Below are positions 10,946-20,461 of a stretch of DNA of 33,172 nt, piece after piece. The stretch is from positions 1 through 33,172 of the forward strand of contig CAJPVJ010000142.1 in assembly GCA_905397405.1 (NCBI GenBank). Direction: 5' to 3'. Below the pieces are notes generated by a model. The model was not told the origin of the DNA. It ran no database searches and saw only the letters and a program-made list of their open reading frames with translations. Source of the stretch: Oppiella nova. Lineage: Eukaryota > Arthropoda > Arachnida > Sarcoptiformes > Oppiidae. Numbering within the stretch: position 1 is the stretch's first letter; every line of letters begins with the position of its first letter. The position numbers were made by a program, and so were the translations under genes.

Positions 10946-11629
10946 ATGAATAAAATAACTATAATCTGGTTCAGCGTGGTCACATGTATACTTGCGGGTA
11001 ATAAACTCAAAGATAACTATAACCTATATTGAACATTGTCAATTTAATCTTGACAATTTAATTAATAAAAATCTATTTCTCTAATTGAACTGTAAATACA
11101 CAAAACTAATAATTATTGAAATTATTTTAGCACTATGTCCGCTTAAGCCGTAATCTATTATAAAATATAGCCAGGCAACATGTAATACTATAATGCTGTC
11201 TGTCTAGAAATACATCAATCTGATGGCCAATCACCAGCACCTGGTCAGGCACCGGGTGCCTCAATATTCACTGGGGCTGATGCCGTTGATGATGATGCTC
11301 AAAATGGTGGTGACCGCGTGGTTGTCAATATTAACACTGGCGGTGTTCGGGGTAAAGGTGTTAACGGTGGCAATGCTGCCGATATTGTTGTTAATGTTAA
11401 TGCTGACGAAACTGGTGGTGGCGGTGCTGATGACAGTGATAAAACACTGCCACCTGATGATGATGTCTATGCCAATGGGGATAAAATGTTAAAGTGGTGG
11501 AACCGAAGGCGTCCGGTGAGACGACAGGTGACAGGAGGGGGAAATCAACAGTATATAAATCATAACACGCCACAGAGATGCTCAACGGGACCGGGACAGT
11601 TCCCTGTAAAGGGATCGAAAAAGGGATAG
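10946..11629 (+). CDS. Secreted Gly/Asp-rich protein, short member (E1)
   Basis: Two exons, 10946-10997 and 11208-11629 (intron 210 bp, phase 1), give 157 residues. Exon 1 encodes only the signal peptide (MNKITIIWFSVVTCILA). The mature part starts EIHQSDGQSP. Residues 45-104 are acidic and Gly/Asn-rich, with two VVN(I/V)N strands (about 56-60 and 78-82) and the stretch DDSDKTLPPDDD. Residues 109-123 carry the family junction DKMLKWWNRRRPVRR, a basic site that would suit a furin-like protease. The tail (about 34 residues) is neutral to basic, with one Cys and QYINHNT, and resembles neither paralogue. The gene is followed by AATAAA signals and a flank also found after E3. I do not recognise the family; a secreted precursor or an extracellular structural protein both fit. 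Confidence 0.65.
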
Positions 11630-11689
11630 GGAAGTAGAAAAAAGGAAAGTTGGGTCAACATTGCATTAAATAGCTAATGCGTGTTAATT

Positions 11690-11790
11690 ATATTAAATAA
11701 AAAGTTTTATTCAAATAAAATGTGTTAAAGAATACAATGTGCTTTAAACTAAATAGGTCAATTTGTTTACTTATAGTAATATCATTGACA
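11690..11790 (+). terminator. Polyadenylation region of E1, shared with E3
   Basis: AATAAA hexamers at 11696-11701 and 11714-11719 follow the stop codon by about 70-90 bp. The flank through GGTCAATTTGTTTAC matches 18716-18830 downstream of E3, so the 3' end was part of the duplication unit. Confidence 0.55.
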
Positions 11791-11804
11791 TAAGTATCAT
11801 CATA

Positions 11805-13931
11805 CCCTTTTACGTGGGCTAGTCCCCGGTCGCCACTATCGCTATCTTGCGGGAAATATTAAATTTACCCGGGGATAAGATGATCTTATCCCCGAAAACA
11901 CTACACAGCGGTAGATCACTGTTTCTGGTCAGAAAGCTCACGGTCTCAACACTGACTGCCACTATACCCCGTCACACCGGTATAACAGTCTCACACCTAT
12001 AAATACCGTTAGAAGTGAATTGAATTACCAGAAACAAACATGCATTGTTCACCTGATTACAAACATTTTATTATTTTTACATATTTCCGAATTAGTAATC
12101 AATTGTAATAAGATTGCAATTAAGTTTAATTATCTATGATTTCAACATCGGATTCATCGTCTGTGTCTTCTGTGTCTGTAATACCAGTCTCTTCATTGCT
12201 GTCCTCTTCTGGGATCTGGTTTTCAATGATAATATTTATTAATTTATGGTGTAGTTTGTCGTCATCTCTTTTGACTCCCAAATTGCAATAAATGAAACTC
12301 TTCTCAATTAAGCTGCGGTCGACTTCATTTCATGCGTTCAGACAGAATTCCGCTACTTTTGAATACGAAATTCTCTTTGGGTTTCCTCCTTTGGTGTAGT
12401 CTTTATCCGTCAATTCACTATCCATCCATTGGGTCCAAAACTTCTTGACTTTGGCTTTTATACTTCTATTCCAGCTCAGATCGGCCGGTTGGAGCAACGG
12501 TGTCATACCACCGGGTATGACTGCAGATGTGTGTCAAATTGGTTAAACAATAGTTGTTTTACTGTAACAGAGAGATGAAGTGTGGCTGAATCCCAAGTCA
12601 AGAGTGTCCGACAATCCCGTGGATCTTGACGATTAGTGTGAGTGTTAAGGAACAGACGCCCTGGCCTTTTACCGTATGTGGTATTAATCCAGTTTTCTAA
12701 GACAGGTGTTGTTACTGATCCTTTAGTTGCGACATATATATCTATGCCATTAGGAAACTTCTCATTGGGAATCTTTGTTAAATTCTTGAAAATGATTGCC
12801 GGCCGCACTTTTCTCCCTTTATTATCGGCACAGACCATTAACGTAAACCGCATCTTTCCATAGCCAGTGGTCTTCATTTTAACCGTATCGGCGCCCCTTT
12901 GTTCATATGTCCGCAAATTTGGAGAGTCGAAGTACATGGGGACCTCATCCATGTTTATGATAAGTTGGAGTCTTGAAGGGTCCGCTTTTCTCTAATTATC
13001 AATAAATTCAAAGTAATTTAGTGCTAAAGTTCGGGCATTTTCGGGAATTTTTTGTCCCACACTCGTCGCCATTCTTGAAATCATATTATTCCGTTCAAGA
13101 TATCCCTGAAGCCATCCAGAACTACCTTTGAACGCTGGCAAATGTGTATCTTTTTGTTTCAGTTCTTTATACACATCGATTGCCTTATCCATCAAGTCTT
13201 GTCCACTAACAAATAATGATTTATCTCTTCTCTGTTTATGAAATTCAAGAACTTTCTCATCGACTTCTGGTATTAAAGGTATTCGCGAATATTGAAGGGT
13301 TCTTCGCTTTGCGATTGACATCAATCGATTGCTAGCCATTGCTTTGTGGTCGTCGTATTTGGTAATCCACTCCTTAATAGTCTTGAGGTCCACACCATAG
13401 CGTTTGGCGGTAATGCCTGCATTAGATCCTCCCTCATTAATATACCACTCGACACCTTCTATCTTCGTCTCGATAGTATATGACTTCCGCTTTGTTTTGC
13501 GTTTTGCAATTGAAGTGTTGAGTGGTTGGTTTCTTTCAATGTCTTTGTTATGAATTTTATCATATGATGACACGTTGACCACCTTTTCAATAACTGTTGT
13601 CTTTTTAATCGGTGTTTTAGTTTCATTGCTATTAACCTCTTTGTCTACTAAACAAATGTCTTCATTGGTGTCCATCACTTGAGATACTAATTTGTCACAC
13701 ATTTATAATGATTACATTTAATAAGACAGACAGGTGTTACCGTATAAATACTATATGAAACACACATTTAAAAATCTTTTTTAGTGTTTAAAACTTTTTA
13801 GTTACACTTTTAGTCGCATATATTAGCTGACAGATGTCGCTAAATTTGACAGGGGATAATATGATCTTATCCCCGGGCAAAATAGTACTATTTTCTACCG
13901 TTAGAGTCGGGGATTAGCCCACGTAAAAGGG
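11805..13931 (-). mobile_element. Tigger/pogo-like DNA transposon, decayed copy
   Basis: The element is 2127 bp and flanked by a TA target duplication (11803-11804 and 13932-13933). Terminal inverted repeats of about 25 bp start CCCTTTTACGTGGGCTA at 11805 and end with the complement at 13931. Near both ends lies an almost perfect palindrome (11870-11894 and 13852-13875) with core GATAA.ATGATCTTATC. The internal transposase gene is on the minus strand and dead. The copy at 22081-24230 is about 95% alike by eye. It landed in the spacer between secreted genes E1 and E2. Confidence 0.9.
12126..13702 (-). pseudogene. Tigger transposase pseudogene
   Basis: Same protein as the transposase at 22565-23998, but broken in several places. 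The first 236 codons (12992-13702) end at a TAG where the other copy has a Trp codon (after FEFIDN). The frame continues as MDEVPMYFDS... (12503-12952), containing the first catalytic Asp, with a 3-bp insertion (an extra Thr) near 12708, a further small insertion near 12550 and a 1-bp deletion near 12525, after which the frame is lost. The far C-terminal part, SFIYCNLGVKRDDD to an acidic end at 12126, reads openly here and is probably the original tail, which the other copy has lost. Confidence 0.85.
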
Positions 13932-14330
13932 TAATAATTTAATGCCAATTGAAAGACTATGTCTTAACACTTTGTATAGGGCGACACCAGCGCCAACGGA
14001 ATGGAAGATAACTAGAGTACCTCCAGTTCCACCGGCACTCCAGCTCCACCCGCTCCACCCTATATGAAAGGCTATGTCTTAACACTGCCCTCCCCACCCT
14101 TCCCTTCCCTTCTATCCTGCCCCTCCCCTTATCGCCAATCACTTACTTACTAAACTAAATAATTATACCAATTAGACAGATAAATGGTTTAAAATTCAAC
14201 TTATCTCTCTCATCCCTCCCTTCATTCCCTTCCCTATAATTTATGAAATTATAATCGATTTAATAATCGTTTAAATGTTAAAGTGGGTTTCTATAGCACT
14301 GCTTGCAATCCTTGCTTTATATTACATTTT
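13932..14330. other. Spacer upstream of E2 with a C-rich patch
   Basis: About 13950-14140 is unusually C-rich on the plus strand (CCTCCAGTTCCACC, CCCTCCCCACCCTTCC) and contains two near copies of GAAAG(A/G)CTATGTCTTAACACT, about 110 bp apart. It could be the remnant of a Pro-rich coding tail, but no gene model is supported. The rest is AT-rich. Confidence 0.35.
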
Positions 14331-14390
14331 CCGTCTGGACTTTCACTTAAAAATGAAAACTAAATTACTTTAAATTAAACTAAAATAAAA
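14331..14390 (+). promoter_or_regulatory. Conserved promoter/5'UTR block of secreted gene E2
   Basis: CCGTCTGGACTTTCACTT, then an A-rich run and AAACTAAATTACTT, start 65 bp before the ATG at 14396. Same motif order as upstream of E1 and E3. Confidence 0.55.
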
Positions 14391-14395
14391 TTAAC

Positions 14396-15546
14396 ATGAC
14401 TAAATTAACTATAATCTCGGTCATACTGGTACTATCAAGTAAGCACAATATATACTAAATGTATCCTGTACAAATACCTTATTAAATCTTGTTAATTTAA
14501 TTATCACAAACTTTTTAAGTTATGAAATTAAAATTTACAAACTAACAACTACAACGTACTCTAATATAAAATATAGCAAGGTGGTAAGTAATAATTTTAC
14601 TGTCTAATTTCCAGAAATACATTCATCTTATGGTCAGTCACCACCATTTGGTCAGGCACAATCTGCCACAATGTACAGCGGTATTAACACTACTGTACCG
14701 CCATTAATGCCTAATATGGCCGTAGGTGGTGGTGCTGTTACTACTGGTCCTAGTGATACTCATGATGCTAGAAATACTGGTGCTGTTACAACGCTTATTG
14801 TTGGTGTAACTGGTGGTCCTACGGGAAATAATAGTGGCGCTGGCGGTGGTGCTACTGGTAGTGCTCCGAGTGGTGTCATAAATACTACTGATGGTGGACC
14901 CGGTGGATCTGGAGGTGCTGTTATCAATGCTGCTCACGAGGGAACTGGTGGTGCTTATCACTGGAGGACTGATAGTGATAATGGATTACTGCCTGTTGAC
15001 TTTGACGATGGTAATGATAAACCTTTGCATGCGTATGGCGGTCATGATGGTAACGGCTTTAATGATGATGGTCGTGTTGTCGTTGACATTAATATTGGTG
15101 GTGATAACGGCGCTGATGGTTCAATAAATGCTGATAATGATGGCGATATTGTTGTTAATATTAATGTTGACAAAACTGACGTTGCTGATGATAGTGATAA
15201 AACATTGCAGCCCTATGACAGTGTTGATGATAGTGGCGATAAAATGTTAAAGTTTTGGGGTCTAAGGCGTCCTATGAGGAGAAGGGGATTGTTATGGCAA
15301 ATGAGAAATAGGAACAGAAAAGAAGATGATTCAGAAGATGACGCAGAAAATGATCCTGGTAATGAACCGGAAGATGATAAGGATAAAGAAAAAGAAAAGA
15401 AGGAAAAGGAAACGGAAAAGAAGATAAAGGAAATGGAAAAGAAGGTAAAAGAAAATGAAAAGAAGGAAAAGGATAAGAAAGATAAGGATAAGAAGGAAAA
15501 AGAAAAGAAGGAGAAAGACAAGAAAAAGAATTCGAAATGTAAATGA
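14396..15546 (+). CDS. Secreted Gly/Asp-rich protein with Lys/Glu tail (E2)
   Basis: Two exons, 14396-14438 and 14615-15546 (intron 176 bp, phase 1), give 324 residues. The signal peptide is MTKLTIISVILVLS, and the mature part starts near KIHSSYGQSPPFGQ. Residues about 50-130 are Gly/Thr/Asn-rich. Residues about 168-205 hold VVDINIGGDNGADG and DGDIVVNIN, the family's Gly-Asp repeat. The acidic part ends in DDSDKTLQ and the junction DKMLKFWGLRRPMRRR (residues about 223-238). Beyond it the tail is an acidic segment followed by about 70 residues of Lys/Glu/Asp repeats (KEKEKKEKETEKK and so on), likely a long charged helix. The last codons come from a rearrangement: the sequence at 15656-15783 shows that the tail probably ended NSKNGK before the present NSKCK. 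Function is unknown. Confidence 0.65.
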
Positions 15547-15783
15547 TATGACCTGCTAACTATTCACGACAATCATAACCACTCAATTTATATTCGTCCT
15601 CGATGTCTCCAACTTAAAGCCAATCAATCAATCAGCGTAAAATTGAATTGCGTTTAAACGGAAAAGAAGATAAAGGAAATGGAAAAGAAGGTAAAAGAAA
15701 ATGAAAAGAAGGAAAAGGATAAGAAAGATAAGGATAAGAAGGAAAAAGAAAAGAAGGAGAAAGACAAGAAAAAGAATTCGAAA
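15410..15783. repeat. 128-bp direct duplication of the E2 tail
   Basis: 15410-15537 and 15656-15783 are identical over 128 bp. The second copy keeps the reading frame of the Lys/Glu tail and continues to AATGGTAAATGA, a stop absent from the first copy. The insert between them (15538-15655) is an inverted copy of downstream DNA. Confidence 0.95.
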
Positions 15784-16042
15784 AATGGTAAATGAACATC
15801 AAAGAAACTGTTGTAAATTGCTAAATCCAAAATATTTCAGAAAGAGTATAAAAATTAAGTTTCGAAGTACTAAAATAATTAATTTTTCAAATATTAAAAA
15901 ATATTATTTCATAAAAAACGCAATTCAATTTTACGCTGATTGATTGATTGGCTTTAAGTTGGAGACATCGAGGACGAATATAAATTGAGTGGTTATGATT
16001 GTCGTGAATAGTTAGCAGGTCATATCATTTACATTTCGAATT
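15529..16042. repeat. Perfect 127-bp inverted repeat
   Basis: 15529-15655 is the exact reverse complement of 15916-16042, with 260 bp between. The inner end of the left arm abuts the second copy of the direct duplication at CGTTT/AAACG, and the outer end overlaps the first copy by the 9-bp AATTCGAAA. Together they form a nested direct-plus-inverted duplication. Confidence 0.95.
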
Positions 16043-16990
16043 GACTAAAATTGGCGAATGTAATAAATTAGCTTGTTAAATTCACTTTCAATTATTGCTG
16101 GCATCCTCATTTTGTCATTGAAATAATATAAGATTTAGTTGTATACAATGTTATATTAATATTTTGTGTTTATATATCGGTAATCGTTTTTGGAATTATG
16201 TTTCCAACTTAGACATTAAAAGTAACATTAGAAATGACCAAGATAGAGACATTTAGACATTTTCGTTAACTATAACAAAATTACTGAAAATTATAAAAAC
16301 TAATATATTTCATATAAAATGTTTAGTAAATTTTCAGACTTATATAACATATGACCAGGGTCACTTTAAAAATTGAATTCATATACAAAATTATCAACCA
16401 TTCGTCTAGATACAAGATTATAACCACTGGATTACTGTGCGATTAGCCAGTCAAAAGGCATAATCGACAAACCATTGTATAATAGTTATGCCAAGATCTG
16501 TAGGTTTATTTTGAAATACTAATAAAATTATAATTTTTGAATGTAAAAAATTAAACAGATAATCTTATCTAATAGATTTATTTAAACTGTAATTACCAAG
16601 TATCGCATAAATTAATATAAAATACTAAATATGAAGCAATAAAATACACATAAAATACATGATTCCCTTAAGTGCTATGTTTTTGTAACACATTGTTTAA
16701 GGAAATCATTTGAAAAGTTGTATCAAAACTCAATGACTCTATTGATGTGTACGTCTACGGGTGTCTCGACTACCGCTAGTGTTGCCAATACACACACCCT
16801 CTCACGAGTTGTCCCATAAAAAGTCAATTAAAAGTATTTTTGTCTAATAACTAATAATTGAATACATAGTACATTGTTGAAATTAAATTTATGATAATCT
16901 TTAAAAGTTAATTAGTAAAAATAATATGACAAACTTAAAAGGTAAAATTAATTAACAATAAAAATTTAGTGAATTTTTATATTTAATTTT
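16043..16990. other. Spacer between E2 and E3
   Basis: AT-rich, with no open frame of family interest and no RNA gene recognised. A slightly less AT-rich patch at about 16740-16820 has no recognised content. Confidence 0.4.
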
Positions 16991-17055
16991 CCGTCTGGAC
17001 TTTCATTTTGAAAAAAGTAACAACTAAATTACTTATAATTAAATTAAAATGAAAC
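16991..17055 (+). promoter_or_regulatory. Conserved promoter/5'UTR block of secreted gene E3
   Basis: CCGTCTGGACTTTCATTT, A-run, AACTAAATTACTT, starting 69 bp upstream of the ATG at 17060. Third instance of the block seen before E1 and E2. Confidence 0.55.
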
Positions 17056-17059
17056 AAAC

Positions 17060-18640
17060 ATGATTAAATTAACTATAATCTTGTTCACCGTGGTCATACT
17101 GGTACAGTCAGGTAAGCACGCTATTAAACTAATTGATGCTGAACAATTGCCTTATTTAATTTTGTTAATTTAATTAATATAATCTTTTTGTATTATGAAA
17201 TTAAAATTTTCAATTAACAACCCCTAGATACTTTATTACAAATTATATCAAGGTTATTAGTGCTAATTTTACTGTTAATTTCCAGAAATACATTCTGGTC
17301 ATGGTCATTTGCCACCATTTGATCAGGCAACATTTGCCACAATCTACAGCGGTATGAGTACTACTATACCGCCATTGGATATTAATATGGCGGTAGGTGG
17401 TGGTGCATTTACTGGTTGGCCTGGGGGTACACGTGATGCTAATAATACTGGTGCTGTCATTAATGCTACTGATGGTGGAACTGGTGGTTCTGGCGGTGCT
17501 GTTGTTAATGTTATTGATAATGGAAATGGCGGTTCTGGAGGTACTGTAGTTAATGCTACTGGTGGTGAAACTGGTGGACCTACCGGTGCGGTTGTTAATG
17601 CTACTGATGGTGGAACTGGTGGTTTTGGGGAAACTGATGATGCTGATGATAGTGATGATAAAGTATTGCAGTCAGTTGACGTTGAAACTAGTGGTGATAA
17701 CCCTCTTCAGGCTTATGGCAGTAATGATACTAACGGTGTTGATGATGATGATGACCCTGTGGTTGTTAACATTAATATTGGTGGTGATAACGGAACTGAT
17801 GGGGTTTATAATCCTGGTAATGATGGCGATATTGTTGTCAATGTCAATACTGGTGATAATAACGGAACTGATGGTGTTATTAACCCCGGTATTGATGGTG
17901 ATATTGTTGCCAATATTAATATTGACGAAACTGACGTTGCTGATAATAGTGATAAAACATTGCTGCCTGAAGACGATGATAATGGCGATAAAATGTTAAA
18001 GTTTTTGTTTCTAAGACGTCCGGTGAGACGTAATAGGAATAGAACTGGATGGGGATGGGGTGGTTTGAAAGGAATGGGAGGACTGAGAGGATTGCGATTA
18101 TTGAGAGGATTGAAAGGATTTAGAGGATTCGGTGGATTGGGACGAAGACGGGGAAATAGAAGACGACGAAATCGAAAAAGAAAGGGATCAAAAAATAAGC
18201 CGAATAATGAACCCTCAAAGGGACCCGGCCCAACAAAGGGACCAGCAAAAGGACCCGGACCAAAGAGACCTGCACCAAAGGGACCCGCACCAAAAGGACC
18301 CGGACCAAAAGGACCTGGACCAAAGGGACCCGGATCAACAAAGGGACCAGCAAAAGGACCCGGACCAAAGAGACCTGCACCAAAGGGACCCGGACCAACA
18401 AAGGGACCAGCAAAGGGAACCGGACCAAAGGGCCCCGGACCAAAGGGAAACGCTCCAAAGGGACCCGGACCAAAGGGACCCGGTCCAACAAAGGGGCCAT
18501 CAAAAGGACCGGGACCAACAAAGGGACAATCTAAGTTTTCGAGAACAACAAATGGACCAGTAAAGGGACAGGACCAGAAACCAGTGGACATAAAGAAAAT
18601 GATAATGAACTCGAAAACGGCCACGGTTTTAAAAAAGTAG
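17060..18640 (+). CDS. Secreted Gly/Asp-rich protein with cationic and Lys-Gly-Pro tail (E3)
   Basis: Two exons, 17060-17111 and 17286-18640 (intron 174 bp, phase 1), give 468 residues. The signal peptide is MIKLTIILFTVVILVQS. Four imperfect units of about 16 residues (GAVVNATDGGTGGSG type) occupy about 73-133. Two longer units (VVNINIGGDNGTDG ... DGDI) lie at about 176-225, then the acidic DETDVADNSDKTLLPEDDD and the junction DKMLKFLFLRRPVRR (about 252-266). Next comes a Gly/Leu/Arg segment (LKGMGGLRGLRLLRGLKG, about 278-295), strongly cationic and amphipathic-looking, then RRRGNRRRRNRKRK. The tail of about 100 residues is built of KGPGP/TKGPAKGP repeats and is unlike E1 or E2. The minus-strand open frames here are shadows of the repeats. 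An acidic pro-region with cationic product, or a secreted matrix/silk-like protein, are both possible. Confidence 0.7.
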
Positions 18641-18715
18641 AATACAATCGAAATCAACAATGGGGGCAGGAGGTGAGGGTACCATCACATTAAATTACTA
18701 ATGTGGTACATTATT

Positions 18716-18830
18716 TAAAATGAAAATAAATTATATTTATTCGAATAAAATGTCAATTCATTCAAAGTGCCCTAAATAAGATGGGTCAATTTGTTTGCGT
18801 ACAATAATCACATTGCGTGTGATTATAAAT
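18716..18830 (+). terminator. Polyadenylation region of E3
   Basis: AATAAA hexamers at 18725-18730 and 18744-18749, about 85-105 bp after the stop. The flank through GGGTCAATTTGTTTGC matches the region after E1 (11690-11790). Confidence 0.55.
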
Positions 18831-19375
18831 ATTTATTAAGCGTGTAGTTTGAGAATTAGAGCCATTGACTACCTGTCCTACAATTCCCAGTACTTTCCGT
18901 ACCATCATCGACAATAACTACTTGGCCTAGGTGCCTCAGCCCTAAACGGTAGTATTATTCTGTCATTGGTCCCTAATATGATGTGGTAATTGTTTTTACG
19001 TTACATAACTATACACCAATTTATTGTACATTTGAAAAATGATACTAGTATATTTGACTTGGACATCTACCATATCCAATTTTATTTCATTCTGGCGAAT
19101 AAAACCAATATAAGTAGCTGGATATTTTTATCTAATGTTTTCTAATGACCACCTTTATCTTGGAAATACTAAAATTAAAGTTTTCTAATGTTAAACAAGA
19201 TCATTAATAATGGTCACAAGTTTTAACGATTTAAATTTATTATTAAATTAATTTTATATAATTAATTTCTATAAAAAATAGCAAGATTATAACAAGATTA
19301 ATTAGCATGCTTGAACACATAATGTCATTTACTTGATAGCGCCAGATTGGCTAACGTTAACCTGTTAAATATAAA
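18831..19375. other. Convergent spacer between E3 and the single-propeller gene
   Basis: No gene recognised. It is the shared 3' region of two convergent genes. A short, less AT-rich patch at about 18850-18960 includes CTTGGCCTAGGTGCC. Nothing else can be supported. Confidence 0.4.
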
Positions 19376-20461
19376 TCAAATAGTACTTTTAATTTCTATT
19401 ATATTAATTAAAACATGGAAATTAAATTCACCCACATTGTCTGGCACATTTTGAGTGTGATTAACTTGTTCCCATGCGCAGTTATAACTCATTTTAACAG
19501 GTAGACACAAGTAGGTACATTTATTATTTAAACACCGATTTAGTGACATAGGTTGCTGTTGACTACCAAATAATTTGAGTGACCTTATAGGTTTTAATTG
19601 GCTATAATCTTGTATAACTTCTTTTGTCCAGGTCATATTTAATTCTTCTCTACGTATACCGTAGTTTGACCAGTACAAATGGTTTCCAGTTACTTCAAAT
19701 TCTATATATTGGCTATCTGACCTGTATAATTTAATATTTTTACCATGGTAATCGCACGAATAAACATTATCTTTAAACCAATAAATTACGCGTTCATTAA
19801 CATCCAATGTAAGCGTGTCTCCGGTGTCACCCTGATACAATTTAGTTATATTTGTACCATCTTGATTACTCCGATATATAGCTCGAGTATAATTCTTGCG
19901 ATTTTGTTGCGACCAAAATAGTAGGCCTACCCGTGGGTCCAGTGTCACGTCAATGGTAGTCTCATTATGTATTACAACGTCATAGACGTATAGATCTCTA
20001 TCTAAAACATTGAACACTTGGATGCCGGTAGAGGTCGACACGTACATCAAGTTATGTATCCAGTCGTAGGCCATACGGCTAGAGCCCTCCCGGAGTACCC
20101 CGAGCAATTTTGTACGTTTATATAGTGAGGGTTTAGTTTTGTTAATAGGTGCCCCGTATAGTTCAAACTTTGACACACCCTGGTGGTTTCCGTAATTTAG
20201 CCAAAATAGTGCATTATTAGCGTAATCAAAGTCAAGGTCATATATTAATTTATGATCGTCCGGGGTTAATTTAACGCAGTTATTAAAGCTTGTATCATGG
20301 CCAGTGATATCGGTTTTCAAATAAATACCGTCCATGTCATTGTAGAATAGTAATTTTGTGGTTGATGATATTGAGGTAATATTATTAATTAAGCTTGTTG
20401 ATTCATAACACATAATATTTGAAATTAATAAAATAATTATAAACACACTTGAAGTCATCAT
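19376..20461 (-). CDS. Secreted single YWTD-propeller protein, intronless
   Basis: Intact frame of 361 residues. A signal peptide (MMTSSVFIIILLISNIMC) precedes one six-bladed LDL-receptor class B propeller. Blade motifs are LLFYNDMDGIYL (about 37-48), ALFWLNYG (84-91), YDWIHNLMYV (132-141), LLFWSQQNRKNYTRAIYRSN (180-199), VIYWFKDNVYSCDYHG (225-240) and LYWSNYG (262-268). A short EGF-like closure (CLNNKCTYLCLPVKMSYNC, 310-328) caps it. There is no membrane anchor or Pro-rich tail. Each of the three propellers of the gene at 6781-10585 has the same motif order, and NKTK..YDWIH is shared. That gene has introns within propellers 2 and 3; this one has none, so it may be a retrocopy or the introns were gained or lost. 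Likely role: extracellular ligand-binding protein. Partner unknown. Confidence 0.75.
   Translation of the reverse strand: MMTSSVFIIILLISNIMCYESTSLINNITSISSTTKLLFYNDMDGIYLKTDITGHDTSFNNCVKLTPDDHKLIYDLDFDYANNALFWLNYGNHQGVSKFELYGAPINKTKPSLYKRTKLLGVLREGSSRMAYDWIHNLMYVSTSTGIQVFNVLDRDLYVYDVVIHNETTIDVTLDPRVGLLFWSQQNRKNYTRAIYRSNQDGTNITKLYQGDTGDTLTLDVNERVIYWFKDNVYSCDYHGKNIKLYRSDSQYIEFEVTGNHLYWSNYGIRREELNMTWTKEVIQDYSQLKPIRSLKLFGSQQQPMSLNRCLNNKCTYLCLPVKMSYNCAWEQVNHTQNVPDNVGEFNFHVLINIIEIKSTI

Noticed and set aside
11870-11894. Palindrome as a rho-independent terminator or riboswitch hairpin
   Set aside because: Eukaryotic context, and the same palindrome sits at both ends of both transposons, so it belongs to the element.
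13957-14142. Minus-strand Arg/Gly-rich frame
   Set aside because: Product of the C-rich island; no start context, signal peptide or family pattern.
14704-15521. Ser/Thr-rich and Phe/Ser-rich frames antisense to E2, and a Leu/Met-rich frame in E2
   Set aside because: Shadows of low-complexity coding DNA in E2 in other frames.
15701-15943. Arg/Lys-rich frame after E2
   Set aside because: Off-frame reading of the duplicated Lys/Glu tail DNA; lies in rearranged non-coding sequence.
18220-18540. Regular short repeats that could suggest a CRISPR or satellite
   Set aside because: Repeats are in coding frame (KGP units), of uneven length, with no unique spacers.
17553-18660. Long frames in other phases and on the minus strand across E3, including a Gly-Pro-Phe-rich 284-codon frame
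   Set aside because: Repetitive codons of E3 keep all frames open; only the E3 frame has a signal exon, matching splice phase and paralogues.
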